A DNA stretch of 64,000 nucleotides, from the NCBI GenBank assembly GCA_946221065.1, contig CAMIIO010000004.1:1-64000 (forward strand), in the 5' to 3' direction. The stretch comes from an uncultured Rothia sp. Lineage in GTDB: Bacteria; Actinomycetota; Actinomycetes; Actinomycetales; Micrococcaceae. The position numbers and the translations under genes are program-made. Positions 42,326 through 51,653 of this stretch are shown piece by piece (positions within the stretch are counted from its first letter, which is position 1; every line of letters begins with the position of its first letter). Under the pieces are notes generated by a model. That model saw nothing but the letters and a program-made list of their open reading frames with translations. It had not been told where the DNA came from and did no database searches.

Positions 42326-43312
42326 CTATCCTTTTCCGTCGGGTAAAGACGTAGCCTGGCTTAGGGTGGAGTCTACCGTGACCGCCCCGGAAGCTGCCTC
42401 TTCAGGGGTAATAATTGCCAGCGATCCGGTAGGAAATTGTTGAGCCACGGATTCTGTGTGTCGTACCGTGGTGACTTCCGGACCCAAAAACCGGCGAGCG
42501 AGGGCTTCAAAGGAGGTCGTTTCTCCGGTGGCAAGAAATTGATGTTGGGTGGGGGTAGTTTCTGTACGTTCCATACCGTGTTTGACCAAAGCGCGGTACA
42601 CATCTTTTGCCGATTCTTCAGAGGAAGATACCAACGTCACGCTCTCCCCCATGATGTACGAAATTACGCCCGTCAAAAGCGGGTAGTGTGTGCATCCCAG
42701 CACGAGGGTGTCAATTTCGGCGTCCTGCAGTGGAGCTAGGTATTTCTGCGCAGTAGCAAGTAGTTCCGGACCAGAAGTAATACCGCGTTCCACAAATTCC
42801 ACGAACCGGGGGCAGGGAACAGAAAAAATATCATACCCACTGACGGCAAAGGTGTCTTCATAGGCTCGGGAAGTCACGGTGGCTTCCGTAGCGATCACTC
42901 CAATGCGCCCATTACGGGTAGCGGCGACGGCGCGCCGAGCCGCAGGCTGAATTACTTCGACCACGGGAATACCGTAAACCCGAGTATAGCGTTCGCGGGC
43001 GTCGCGAAGTACAGCGGCAGAGGCAGTGTTGCAAGCGATCACCAGCATTTTCACTCCGGCATCCACCAACTCGTCCATAATACGTAGCGCATTGGCGCGT
43101 ACCTGCGCGATAGTTAGTGGACCGTACGGCCCATGTGCTGTATCCCCTACATAAATAATGTTCTCGTACGGTAGCTGATCCATAATGGCTCGAGCTACGG
43201 TCAAGCCACCAACGCCGGAGTCAAAAACTCCAATGGGTGCGCTAGCTGTGGGTTGAGCAGAAATATGAGACCCCCAGGGAGTCTTCACTGTGGCTAGTTT
43301 TTCTTCAGGCAT
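42326..43312 (-). CDS. murI: glutamate racemase
   Basis: 328 aa cofactor-independent racemase that supplies D-glutamate for peptidoglycan. Catalytic cysteines are C94 in VIACNTASAA and C207 in LVLGCTHYPLL; D31 in GVFDSGVGGLTV completes the active site. About 24 extra N-terminal and 30 extra C-terminal residues make it a little longer than the usual 265-290. Upstream on the strand are DUF2017 and clpS; downstream the MBL gene. Confidence 0.96.
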   Translation of the reverse strand: MPEEKLATVKTPWGSHISAQPTASAPIGVFDSGVGGLTVARAIMDQLPYENIIYVGDTAHGPYGPLTIAQVRANALRIMDELVDAGVKMLVIACNTASAAVLRDARERYTRVYGIPVVEVIQPAARRAVAATRNGRIGVIATEATVTSRAYEDTFAVSGYDIFSVPCPRFVEFVERGITSGPELLATAQKYLAPLQDAEIDTLVLGCTHYPLLTGVISYIMGESVTLVSSSEESAKDVYRALVKHGMERTETTPTQHQFLATGETTSFEALARRFLGPEVTTVRHTESVAQQFPTGSLAIITPEEAASGAVTVDSTLSQATSLPDGKG

Positions 43313-43384
43313 GATACTTCCGACAATACCGGGCTAGTGAGAGGATGTTATGGATGTTGACAGAGAATATGAGCAAAAAGTGAG

Positions 43385-43939
43385 CTAGTCTAATCCCTGG
43401 ATTAGGGATTCCATTAGCGTATCGAGCAACCAAGTCACAAAGTTGTAGACCAACGCCATATAATCTTCTACCGTCTCCACGTCGTCCCACTCGGTACGTT
43501 CGGCAATATTCGCGGCGTCTTGGTCTGACTCGATGCTAAGGCGTGCGGCGAGAGTCAATCGTACATCGTTAAGAGCGGTTGACCAGGCTTGCGCATGTTC
43601 TTGATTGAGCGTGATGTGAGGGCTTTCAAGGTCCATAGTCGCAAGTTTAAGATGCCCAATTTTCTGTTGGCGCAAAGAAAGTTCGGTGAATCTGCGAAAT
43701 TCATCTGCCACTTCGGGATCGTCCGAAGCAACCGGGAGCATCCGCGCAAGTGCCGGATCTGTAGGAACTTCTGCATGTTCCGCGATTCCAAGCATGGCAG
43801 CTAACGGATCCGCGCTTTCGTCCTCTTCCGGCTCTAGCGCTACCATTACATCGTGGAAAAGCCGTTTTAATAGATCGGCTTCTTCCGCCGTAAAACGTGC
43901 CTGAATTCCCTTGCGAGAGGGGTGAAATCCCTGAGCCAT
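43385..43939 (-). CDS. DUF2017 family protein
   Basis: 184 aa acidic, largely helical cytoplasmic protein with no catalytic motif. The opening GFHPSRKGIQARFTAEEADLLKRLFHDVMVALE and the tail WDDVETVEDYMALVYNFVTWLLDTLMESLI match the DUF2017 family as I recall it, which in Actinobacteria regularly follows clpS. It starts two bases after clpS stops, so a role with ClpS or the Clp protease is a reasonable guess. Function unknown. Confidence 0.85.
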   Translation of the reverse strand: MAQGFHPSRKGIQARFTAEEADLLKRLFHDVMVALEPEEDESADPLAAMLGIAEHAEVPTDPALARMLPVASDDPEVADEFRRFTELSLRQQKIGHLKLATMDLESPHITLNQEHAQAWSTALNDVRLTLAARLSIESDQDAANIAERTEWDDVETVEDYMALVYNFVTWLLDTLMESLIQGLD

Positions 43940-43941
43940 GA

Positions 43942-44247
43942 TTAGTCTTGAGCCCTTTCAAATGTTGCCCAGAGGCCCCAGCCGTGCATGGCGCTGGTGT
44001 GTTTTTCTGCCTCTTCTTTTGAGCCGGTAAAGACGATGGCACGACCTTCTTCATGCACCATGAGCATTAGACGATGTGCCTTTTCCTGGGTAAAGCCAAA
44101 ATAGGATCGGAAGACGTAGGTAACATAGCTCATAAGGTTTACCGGATCATTCCACACAATGACGTTCCAGGGAGTATCTGCCGCATACGCAAAGTCTGCC
44201 TGCTCTTCTCTTTCAAGAACAAGAGTGTCTTCAGGCGCCACTGCCAT
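43942..44247 (-). CDS. clpS: ATP-dependent Clp protease adaptor ClpS
   Basis: 101 aa N-degron adaptor that delivers substrates with destabilising N-termini to ClpC/ClpA. The binding-pocket core is PWNVIVWNDPVNLMSYVTYVFRSYFGFTQEKAHRLMLMVHEEGRAIVFTGSKEEAE, with the Asn-Asp pair and the hydrophobic Met/His residues of the pocket. The first about 20 residues are the flexible tail. AAGGAG precedes the ATG. First gene of the clpS-DUF2017-murI series. Confidence 0.96.
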   Translation of the reverse strand: MAVAPEDTLVLEREEQADFAYAADTPWNVIVWNDPVNLMSYVTYVFRSYFGFTQEKAHRLMLMVHEEGRAIVFTGSKEEAEKHTSAMHGWGLWATFERAQD

Positions 44248-44471
44248 GCGGTTCTCCTTGGGGTATAAAAGTGGTAAATATGGTGAACGCCGAGGACAAA
44301 TTTTTTAGTTACATACCGTCAGCATTCATCTCCATCTATCCTAGTCTGTTCGCCAACCCTGCGGAAATTATGAATCTATTTTTCTCTCGACGGTGAACGC
44401 AAATTCGTTATTCCACGACATATTTCGCTCGCGACCTCAACTCGGGGTGAAATCTGTTATCTGCCCGTAAA

Positions 44472-45782
44472 ATGAACACTGTGTCTCATTCAACCGCATT
44501 AATGACAGATCATTATGAACCCACCATGCTTCAAGCCGCGCTCACATCCGGCGCTGCCCACAGGCACTGCGTTTTTGAAGTATTTACTCGCAGACTCCCG
44601 GCAGGACGCCGCTACGGAGTGCTTGCCGGAACTGGCAGATTTTTAGAAGGTCTTCAAAACTTCCGTTTTGAATCCGCAGAAATTGATTATCTTGCCAACA
44701 CCGGGGTGGTCAACGATCAAACGCTAGAGTATCTGAGCAACTTTTCTTTCACTGGACACATCTGTGGCTACGCCGAAGGCGAGATTTTCTTCCCGCACTC
44801 CCCCGTACTGCAGGTGGAAACCTCTTTCGCAGAGGCCTGCGTGCTAGAAACCTTTATTCTATCTATCTTGAATTACGATTCCGCTATTGCCTCCGCGGCC
44901 TCCCGCATGGTTTCTGCCGCCGGTAACCGTCCCTGCCTAGAAATGGGTAGCCGCCGCGCCCATGAAGAAGCCGCTGTGGCAGCCGCACGCGCCGCCGTCA
45001 TTGCCGGGTTCTCCGGCACCTCCAACCTGGAAGCGGGACGCCGTTACGGGCTGAAAACCATCGGCACCTCCGCGCACGCTTTTACGCTCCTGCACGACAC
45101 CGAAGAAGAAGCCTTCACCGCTCAGCTTGCCTCCTTAGGCAAGGACACCACCTTACTTGTAGATACCTACGACGTTGAAAAGGCAGTTCGTTTGGCCGTT
45201 CAGCTTGCCGGACCGCAACTCGGCGGAGTCCGTCTTGACTCCGGAGACTTGGTAGCGCAAGCAACCTGGGTGCGTGAGCTTTTGGATGAGCTAGGTAACC
45301 ACCAGACTAAAGTTACCGTAACCTCCGACCTCGACGAATACGCGATAGCTTCCCTCGCCGCCGCGCCTGTGGACTCCTACGGCGTAGGAACTAAACTCGT
45401 TACCGGTTCTGGAGCGCCAACATCTTCTATGGTCTACAAAGTAGTCTCTCGCGAAAACTCCGAGGGAATCATGGAACCCGTTGCCAAGGCTTCTTCCGGT
45501 AAGGCAAGTCACGGCGGCAAAAAGGACGCCGTGCGCAGGCTCAACGAACGCGGAATTGCTACTGCTGAAGTTATCGGTGTGGATATTCCCGCCCCCACAG
45601 ATGCAAACGATCGCCCGCTACTGGTTGATTTTGTTCGAGACGGAAAGCTCTTACCGGGATTTATCGGAGCCGAAGGAGTCAAGCGCGCTACCCAGCGTCA
45701 CCAGGATTCCATCCAGGAAATGCCCAGAGCCTCTTCCAGGCTTTCCGCAGGAGAACCCGTGATTCCCTCCCTTTTTGTCTAA
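44472..45782 (+). CDS. pncB: nicotinate phosphoribosyltransferase
   Basis: 436 aa enzyme that joins nicotinate to PRPP (with ATP) to give nicotinate mononucleotide in NAD salvage. LMTDHYEPTMLQAAL is the N-terminal signature. The phosphate and PRPP sites include MGSRRAHEEAAVAAARAAVIAGFSGTSN, TIGTSAHAF, LVDTYDV, VRLDSGDL, and GVGTKLVTG. The first ATG has no clear ribosome-binding site; an in-frame GTG (44481) or the ATG before TDHYEP (44502) are alternatives. It is followed by pncA, which makes its substrate. Confidence 0.95.
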   Translation: MNTVSHSTALMTDHYEPTMLQAALTSGAAHRHCVFEVFTRRLPAGRRYGVLAGTGRFLEGLQNFRFESAEIDYLANTGVVNDQTLEYLSNFSFTGHICGYAEGEIFFPHSPVLQVETSFAEACVLETFILSILNYDSAIASAASRMVSAAGNRPCLEMGSRRAHEEAAVAAARAAVIAGFSGTSNLEAGRRYGLKTIGTSAHAFTLLHDTEEEAFTAQLASLGKDTTLLVDTYDVEKAVRLAVQLAGPQLGGVRLDSGDLVAQATWVRELLDELGNHQTKVTVTSDLDEYAIASLAAAPVDSYGVGTKLVTGSGAPTSSMVYKVVSRENSEGIMEPVAKASSGKASHGGKKDAVRRLNERGIATAEVIGVDIPAPTDANDRPLLVDFVRDGKLLPGFIGAEGVKRATQRHQDSIQEMPRASSRLSAGEPVIPSLFV

Positions 45783-45811
45783 GCCCTCATTTTCTGCTAA
45801 AAGGAAAAACT

Positions 45812-46432
45812 ATGCCTAAGGCCCTCATTATTGTTGATGTCCAAAACGATTTTTGTCCCGGAGGAAGCCTCGCCACCGAGCGAGGCGCCGAGATTGCCAC
45901 AGCTATCAGTGAATACGTCGAAGATCACCACACCGACTACGACGCCATTGTGGCTACTCAAGACTGGCATAAGGATCCAGGCTCGCACTTCTCTGACGAG
46001 CCCGATTTCGAAAACTCCTGGCCTGTTCACTGTGTTGCCGACTCGGCAGGAGCAGAAACTCACCCGAATCTGGAGACAGACTATATTGACGCATTCTTTC
46101 GCAAGGGCGAATATGAGGCTGCATACTCGGGTTTTGAGGGGCTGCTGGCTCCCGAAGACACCGTGATGACCGGCGAACGCGAGCCAGGGGCTAGAGCCGA
46201 AGAGGAAGGGCCCAAAACGGCTCTAGATGACTGGCTCCGTGAGAACGAAATTACCGACGTCGATGTGATAGGTATCGCCACCGATTTTTGCGTCAAAGCC
46301 ACCGCTATTGACGCCGTCGATGCCGGATACGAAACTCGAGTACTAGCAGAGCTTACAGCGCCCGTTTCCGGCGGCGGGTATATGGCGGCGTTAGAGGAGA
46401 TGGAAGACGCCGGAGTAACGATAGTTCGCTAA
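45812..46432 (+). CDS. pncA: nicotinamidase
   Basis: 206 aa hydrolase that deamidates nicotinamide to nicotinate, the step before PncB. The catalytic triad is D9, K98 and C160, and the metal ligands are D51, H53 and H59 (DWHKDPGSHF). In mycobacteria this enzyme also activates pyrazinamide; the same residues are present here. GCTAAAAGGAAAA precedes the start. Co-transcribed with pncB (29-base gap). Confidence 0.95.
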   Translation: MPKALIIVDVQNDFCPGGSLATERGAEIATAISEYVEDHHTDYDAIVATQDWHKDPGSHFSDEPDFENSWPVHCVADSAGAETHPNLETDYIDAFFRKGEYEAAYSGFEGLLAPEDTVMTGEREPGARAEEEGPKTALDDWLRENEITDVDVIGIATDFCVKATAIDAVDAGYETRVLAELTAPVSGGGYMAALEEMEDAGVTIVR

Positions 46433-46466
46433 ATAGCGGACTTACGAGTTATCCGGACGGCTTTTC

Positions 46467-46501
46467 GTGAGGCACACATACTCGGTGTATGCGTGCCTCA
46501 C
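46467..46501. terminator. bidirectional terminator between pncA and helicase gene
   Basis: GTGAGGCAC-CATAC pairs with GTATG-GTGCCTCAC (46467-46501, one A-C mismatch), followed by TTTTG on the plus strand. The flanking genes converge. Confidence 0.85.
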
Positions 46502-46535
46502 TTTTGTGCGGGTTCTATGGCCGTAAAGAGGGTAG

Positions 46536-48335
46536 TTATTTTCTGCCCACGAACCAGTCCGCAAGCTTATCCAGCCGAGCCTGAATCTGCTCGGCAGTAG
46601 CCTGTGCCACGGGCGGGCCTCCGCAGACTCGACGCAACTCGTTGTGAATGGATCCGTGTGGTTTGCCCGAACGCACCGCATACGCCGAAACGTTTTTAGC
46701 AAGCTGATTGCGCAGGTCTTTGAGCTGGCGGTGATCAACCACCTTAGGGGTGCTTCCTGCTGGACGGCGGGAGGCATGTTCTTGCTGTCGTTCGCGCAAC
46801 AGAGTACCAACCTGTTCGGCGTCAAGCAGACCGGGAATACCCAAAAAGTCCTGCTCTTCCTCCGAACCGATCCCCACGGCTCCGGCACCGAACTCCGCGC
46901 CATCAAAGAGCACTCCGTGAAAGGACGCCTGCGAGCCGAGTGCCTCAAATTTTCCCTTGGTGAGCGCATCGGACGCCTGTTCTTCCCGATTTGCCTCATC
47001 CATCAGGTGATCGTCCAGTCCCTCATTCAACGGATCTTGGGGAATCTCGTCGCCGGGTGCCTTACGATCCAGAGCATGATCGCGTTCGGTTTCCATCTCG
47101 TTCGCTAACATCATGAGCTGCGGAACCGAAGGTAAGAACACCGAAGCGGTTTCCCCGCGCTTGCGAGCGCGCACAAAACGCCCTACTGCCTGGGCAAAAA
47201 AGAGCGGGGTGGAGGTACTGGTGGCGTAGACCCCGACGGCAAGGCGGGGCACGTCTACCCCTTCGGAGACCATGCGCACAGCCACCATCCAGCGTTGGTT
47301 TCCTTCGGAGAACGCATCAATTTTGCGAGATGCGGTTTTGTCGTCGGAGAGTACCACGGTGGGTTTTTCTCCGGTAATGCGCTGTAGCTGGGCTGCGTAT
47401 GCGCGGGCATCTTGGTGGTCGGTGGCGATGACGAGTCCGCCGGCGTCGGGTACGGTGCGGCGCACTTCGGTGAGGCGTTTGTCGGCGGCGGAGAGGACAG
47501 TGGGGATCCATTCGCCGTTGGGGTCGAGGGCGGTTCGCCAGGCTTGGGCGGTGATGTCTTTGGTGAATCCTTCGCCGAGGTTGGCGGCGATTTCTTCGCC
47601 GGCGGAAGTTCGCCAGCGCATTTGTCCGGAGTATGCCATGAAGATGACGGGACGCACAACGTGGTCTTTGAGGGCGGGGCCATAGCCGTAGGAGTAGTCG
47701 GATTTGGAGCGGAGGATGCCGTCCGTGCCTTCTTCGTAGGTGACGAAGGGGATTTGGGAGTCGTCGGAGCGGAACGGCGTACCGGTGAGGGCAAGACGGC
47801 GGTGTGCCGGTTCAAAGGCTTCTCGCAGTCCGTCACCCCAGGAGAGGGCGTCTCCGGCGTGGTGGATTTCGTCCATGATCACGAGGGTGCGGGCGTTTTC
47901 GGTGCGGGCTCGGTGCAGCATGGGTTTGTTGGCAACCTGCGCGTAGGTGAGCGCGACGCCCTGGTATTGGCTGCCGTGGGAACCGTCGGAGTTCTTGAAG
48001 TTGGGGTCAATGGCAATTCCCACTCGTGCGGCGGCGTCTGCCCACTGTTTTTTGAGGTGGTCGGTGGGTGCGACGACGGTGAGCCGGTTGACGGTGCCGC
48101 GATTGAACAGTTCCTTTGCGACAGTGAGGGCGAAGGTTGTTTTACCTGCACCGGGTGTTGCTACCGCCATGAAGTCCCGTGGGTTTTCGGAAAAGTAGCG
48201 TTGCATTGCTTCGGACTGCCAGGCGCGCAGGCTAGGTACGGTGCCCCAGGCGGCACGGTTAGGGTAGGCGGGGGGAAGATCCGGAGTGGGTGCGGGGGCC
48301 TCATCAAATAGTGATGGCTGTTCTGATTCGCTCAT
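46536..48335 (-). CDS. DEAD/DEAH-box (SF2) helicase
   Basis: 599 aa. Residues 1-30 are disordered and acidic. RecA lobe 1: Walker A VATPGAGKTT at about 58-67, motif II DEIHH near 154, motif III TGTPFR. Lobe 2: motif V VRMVSEGVDVPRLAVGVYAT and motif VI FAQAVGRFVRARKRGE. This is the UvsW/XPB-like arrangement. The C-terminal about 170 residues have no motif I know and end in a small helical domain. It resembles the actinobacterial helicase that sits next to DUF3039; its substrate and repair or RNA role are unknown. Confidence 0.88.
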   Translation of the reverse strand: MSESEQPSLFDEAPAPTPDLPPAYPNRAAWGTVPSLRAWQSEAMQRYFSENPRDFMAVATPGAGKTTFALTVAKELFNRGTVNRLTVVAPTDHLKKQWADAAARVGIAIDPNFKNSDGSHGSQYQGVALTYAQVANKPMLHRARTENARTLVIMDEIHHAGDALSWGDGLREAFEPAHRRLALTGTPFRSDDSQIPFVTYEEGTDGILRSKSDYSYGYGPALKDHVVRPVIFMAYSGQMRWRTSAGEEIAANLGEGFTKDITAQAWRTALDPNGEWIPTVLSAADKRLTEVRRTVPDAGGLVIATDHQDARAYAAQLQRITGEKPTVVLSDDKTASRKIDAFSEGNQRWMVAVRMVSEGVDVPRLAVGVYATSTSTPLFFAQAVGRFVRARKRGETASVFLPSVPQLMMLANEMETERDHALDRKAPGDEIPQDPLNEGLDDHLMDEANREEQASDALTKGKFEALGSQASFHGVLFDGAEFGAGAVGIGSEEEQDFLGIPGLLDAEQVGTLLRERQQEHASRRPAGSTPKVVDHRQLKDLRNQLAKNVSAYAVRSGKPHGSIHNELRRVCGGPPVAQATAEQIQARLDKLADWFVGRK

Positions 48336-48674
48336 GCTCTACCCTTCTCTGTTCTGTATTCGCTCCCCCGCAGGAAAGATTTCGCGCCTGCGGTCATGTG
48401 CCAGAGTCCGGTATTTCAGCTAGTCTGCCGGCACAACTCTAAGATTCTAGTACGTTCCTGACGCCGGCGCGGGGTTAGAAAGTTCACGTTCGTTTTTTCG
48501 TGAAACTATCCGCCTTTATCCACCGCGTCACTCAGTGAAAAACCGGCAAAAAGCACCCGGCAAAAATCTTTCTCGAAAAATCTTGCCGGGTGCCTTTGGA
48601 GTTTTTGTGTTATACCGCAGTGTGTTCTGTCTCTCAGCAGCGCCCGCTATAGCGCTGATCACGCTACCGAGATC
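48336..48674. other. intergenic region, helicase to DUF3039
   Basis: 339 bases with no supported gene. It contains the terminator at 48553-48593 belonging to the DUF3039 transcript; the part nearest the helicase start should hold that gene's promoter, which I could not place with confidence. Confidence 0.5.
48553..48593 (-). terminator. terminator of the DUF3039 gene
   Basis: GCACCCGGCAA (48553-48563) pairs with TTGCCGGGTGC (48583-48593); on the minus strand it is followed by TTTTTGCC. The inner loop itself contains complementary A/T stretches. Confidence 0.82.
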
Positions 48675-48977
48675 CTACTGCTGATCGCCGTCGTTATCCT
48701 TGCCCGGTCGTAAACCGTCATAGATTTCCTGGCACTGGGGGCAGACGGGGAATTTCTCGGGATCGCGTCCGGGAGTCCACACTTTGCCGCATAGCGCGCG
48801 CACGGGGTTGCCGGTGAGCGCGGATTCCATGATTTTTTCTTTGCGCACGTAGTGGCTAAAGCGTTCGTGATCGCCTGGCTCAATCTCCTGGGTTTCTTCA
48901 CGCTCTAGAACCGCGGTGCCACCGCGGGGTGTAGGTGAGGGTGCAAAGGGATCCTCAATACCGGGAATGGAAGACAT
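48675..48977 (-). CDS. DUF3039 domain-containing protein
   Basis: 100 aa. The core HYVRKEKIMESALTGNPVRALCGKVWTPGRDPEKFPVCPQCQEIYDGL is the DUF3039 pattern, with a single Cys followed later by a CPQC pair that could bind a metal, probably with the upstream histidine and cysteine. It is abundant in Actinobacteria and of unknown function. The first about 40 residues are acidic and likely unstructured. Encoded upstream of the helicase gene but separated from it by a terminator. Confidence 0.88.
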   Translation of the reverse strand: MSSIPGIEDPFAPSPTPRGGTAVLEREETQEIEPGDHERFSHYVRKEKIMESALTGNPVRALCGKVWTPGRDPEKFPVCPQCQEIYDGLRPGKDNDGDQQ

Positions 48978-49038
48978 TGCTTCTCTCCTTAGTTCTTGTG
49001 TATCACATCCCGCTGAACGGGGTGCTCTCTTCCACAGC

Positions 49039-50649
49039 TTAGCGGAACTGGCTGACCCGTTGCAGGGTTTGATCTGCTAATCGGTCATAACGCTTTGCAC
49101 CCAGGTGCATTCCGGTGAACAAGGTTCCAGAGCCTACTACCAGGCACACCACAATCATTGCCCACATCCATACGGCGGAGCCCGTGGCAAGGTAGACCAG
49201 CCAGAGGATTCCACCGGGTAGAGCGAAGGCGGCCATCACGAGCATCAACAACATGCGAACCAGTCCTTTCGCGAGCCCGTCATTTTGCTGTTGAACCTTC
49301 CACGGACTTGATTTCGGCCCCGGCACAGGAACGGAGATGACCATATCAACAAAGGCAGAGATTCCCACAGAACTCATATAGAGGCTCAGGCTAAACGCCA
49401 GGAGCAACGGTAAGGAAGAGAAGTCACGACCTAAGGCACAGAGAATCACGGAACCTACAATAATGAGCGGAACCATCATAATGCTCAGTCCCCAAGCACG
49501 ACCCCAGCGATCGTCTTTACCCCTCAGCGGGGCAAGAACGTGCATTGAGAATGCCGAGTTCTCGTAGGACACCAGGTACGCATAAACGTACCCCGCCATC
49601 ATCGGCGCAAAAACCATCACAAAAGGATTCATGGAAAAGACCGTCGGGCTCTCATCAGGACCCAGTTGCACCCGCCCTATCACACCAAAAAGTAGATAGA
49701 AGGCGGGAATCATCACGATGTTCATATTTGCTCGCTGATCGCGTAGCAACATAAGCACCACTCGCGCCGCTATTGCCCCTCGCGCGGTAGCCGGGAATTT
49801 ATCAAACAATCCAACATTCCCCAGCTCTACCGCCTTTCCAGAAGCATGGTTCGACGCCGCGCCCATCTTGTTCATGGAACGTTTAAGCAGAACATTCCAT
49901 AGCGCCCAGGCACCGGCAACATACACCGCAGATACTGCCAGCAGGCCGGTAAAGAGTACCCAGTTCCCCTGATAGACCGCAATGGGAGCGGCCCACGGAG
50001 CCCCCAGCGGGGTCCACTGTACAACTCTGCCAACAGCGGGTAACTGATCCCAAAAGTCGTCAAGGATCGAGGTAATCACCATAATCAGTAACCCTGCGGA
50101 CATCGCAATCAGAAAAGAGAGGATGAGCAGAATTTGTCGCACCTGCGGAATGGCGTTGAGCTCAATGGCAATCAAAGACACCGCTCTGGAGAGGGAGAGT
50201 ATCAAGCACAGCCCCAAGACGGCGCACGCCAGATACAGCACCAGGGTGAATGGTTGCTGAATAAAGAAGAGCGCGGTGGCTAGGGTAAAGAGCAACGTCA
50301 GCACACCGGGAATCCCAATAAAACCGCCAAGAAGCTGCCCCACTTGTAAGTCTCTACGACGAAGAGGGTACGGACTCAGATGATCGGGATCAAGTGTTGC
50401 ATCCATTCCCGAAGTAAATATCGGTACAATCCACCACAGTAGCGAAAGTACCAGCCCAAAGGCGAGTACCGCGTAAACATTATTGTTGGCCTCCGGATCG
50501 GTTCCACCCCAATAGGCAAGAGCCATCCACAAACCCAGGCTACCCAGACCATACAGTCCACCAAAAATAATGCTAATAATCACCCAGGCATTCTTTTTGA
50601 ATGAGGCCAGAAAATACCGCCACTTCAGGCTTAGGAGGACTTTAACCAT
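49039..50649 (-). CDS. ABC transporter permease
   Basis: 536 aa membrane protein with about 12 predicted segments in two groups split by a cytoplasmic loop near 250-290 (KRSMNKMGAASNHASGKAVELG). It looks like the ABC-2-like exporter permeases of Actinobacteria, which have no sharp motifs. Its start lies inside the end of the ATPase gene (19-base overlap), so the two form an exporter and are translationally coupled. Substrate unknown. Confidence 0.85.
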   Translation of the reverse strand: MVKVLLSLKWRYFLASFKKNAWVIISIIFGGLYGLGSLGLWMALAYWGGTDPEANNNVYAVLAFGLVLSLLWWIVPIFTSGMDATLDPDHLSPYPLRRRDLQVGQLLGGFIGIPGVLTLLFTLATALFFIQQPFTLVLYLACAVLGLCLILSLSRAVSLIAIELNAIPQVRQILLILSFLIAMSAGLLIMVITSILDDFWDQLPAVGRVVQWTPLGAPWAAPIAVYQGNWVLFTGLLAVSAVYVAGAWALWNVLLKRSMNKMGAASNHASGKAVELGNVGLFDKFPATARGAIAARVVLMLLRDQRANMNIVMIPAFYLLFGVIGRVQLGPDESPTVFSMNPFVMVFAPMMAGYVYAYLVSYENSAFSMHVLAPLRGKDDRWGRAWGLSIMMVPLIIVGSVILCALGRDFSSLPLLLAFSLSLYMSSVGISAFVDMVISVPVPGPKSSPWKVQQQNDGLAKGLVRMLLMLVMAAFALPGGILWLVYLATGSAVWMWAMIVVCLVVGSGTLFTGMHLGAKRYDRLADQTLQRVSQFR

Positions 50650-51530
50650 GAGAGCCCCTCCGAATGTACGCGGCCACCTACCAGCTCAACAAAACGATCT
50701 TCCAGTGAAGATCCTTCTCGTACTTGGTCTAAGGTACCGGCTGCAAGAATCCTACCGTTATTCATAATTGCCACGTGATCGCACAAACGCTGCACCAAAT
50801 CCATCACATGCGAAGAAAGAATGACGGTGCCGCCACCGGCCACATAGGCACGCAAAATATCTTGAATATTCGACGCCGATACCGGGTCTACTGCTTCAAA
50901 TGGTTCGTCAAGAACTAGCAATGACGGCGCATGAATCATCGCAGCGGCGAGCGCCACCTTCTTTGTCATACCCGCCGAGTAGTCACTCACGCGCCTCCCT
51001 GCGGCGTCGGTCAAATCTAGTGCCCGTAATAAATCTGAGGTGCGCTCGGCAACCGTTTCTTTGGGTAGTCCGTGCAGGCGTCCGGCGTAGGTAATGAGTT
51101 GTTCACCGGTGAGCTTATCAAAGAGAAAGACACCATCAGGTAGCACGCCCACGACAGATTTTGCCCGTAGGGGCTCTGCCCACACGTCAATTCCACCAAT
51201 GAGAGCCTGCCCCTGTGTGGGGCGAAGCATACCTGTTGCCGTTGAGAGCGTAGTGGTCTTGCCCGCGCCGTTGCGGCCCACCAGACCATAAAAGGATCCT
51301 CGCGGAATCGTTAGGTTCACGCCATCTACCGCAACCTTGTCATCAAAAGCTTTCACCAAGTTATTCAATTGCAATGCAGGGTGGTGTTGCTGATCTGCCG
51401 TCATCTCGGCGTCGGGAATTGACGGCAAAATCTCGGAGGACGATGATGCTGAGGACGGGTCTGTAACGGAAGAAGATGGAGATGATAAAGAATCGTTCGG
51501 AGGTCTATCGGAGAAGGTATTTTCGCTCAT
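50631..51530 (-). CDS. ABC transporter ATP-binding protein, exporter type
   Basis: 299 aa. After about 50 Ser-rich, probably disordered residues comes the nucleotide-binding domain: Walker A GRNGAGKTT, signature DYSAGMTKKVALAAAMIHA (an unusual YSAGM in place of LSGGQ), Walker B LLVLDEPFEAVD, and H-loop ILSSHVMD. The altered signature is common in ABC-2 type exporters. Forms a unit with the permease that overlaps its 3' end. Confidence 0.92.
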   Translation of the reverse strand: MSENTFSDRPPNDSLSSPSSSVTDPSSASSSSEILPSIPDAEMTADQQHHPALQLNNLVKAFDDKVAVDGVNLTIPRGSFYGLVGRNGAGKTTTLSTATGMLRPTQGQALIGGIDVWAEPLRAKSVVGVLPDGVFLFDKLTGEQLITYAGRLHGLPKETVAERTSDLLRALDLTDAAGRRVSDYSAGMTKKVALAAAMIHAPSLLVLDEPFEAVDPVSASNIQDILRAYVAGGGTVILSSHVMDLVQRLCDHVAIMNNGRILAAGTLDQVREGSSLEDRFVELVGGRVHSEGLSWLKSS

Positions 51531-51583
51531 ACCTCAACTGTAAATGCTCTTCTTGTCTAAAACATCAGCCCTGGGACGGAAAA

Positions 51584-51621
51584 AGCGTGTGAGGAAAGAT
51601 TGGTTACTTTCTTCACACGCT
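51584..51621 (-). terminator. terminator of the thioredoxin-fold/TPR gene
   Basis: AGCGTGTGA plus GAAAG pairs with CTTTC plus TCACACGCT (51584-51621) with a small internal mismatch; on the minus strand TTTTTCC follows. Confidence 0.82.
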
Positions 51622-51653
51622 CTCTCAGTATACCGTTGGTAATCGTGCTGATT

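Noticed and set aside
47412..48311. 299-codon open frame on the plus strand, antisense to the helicase gene
   Set aside because: It lies wholly inside the helicase coding sequence, its product is Gly/Val-rich without any fold signature, and it arises from biased codon use on the opposite strand.
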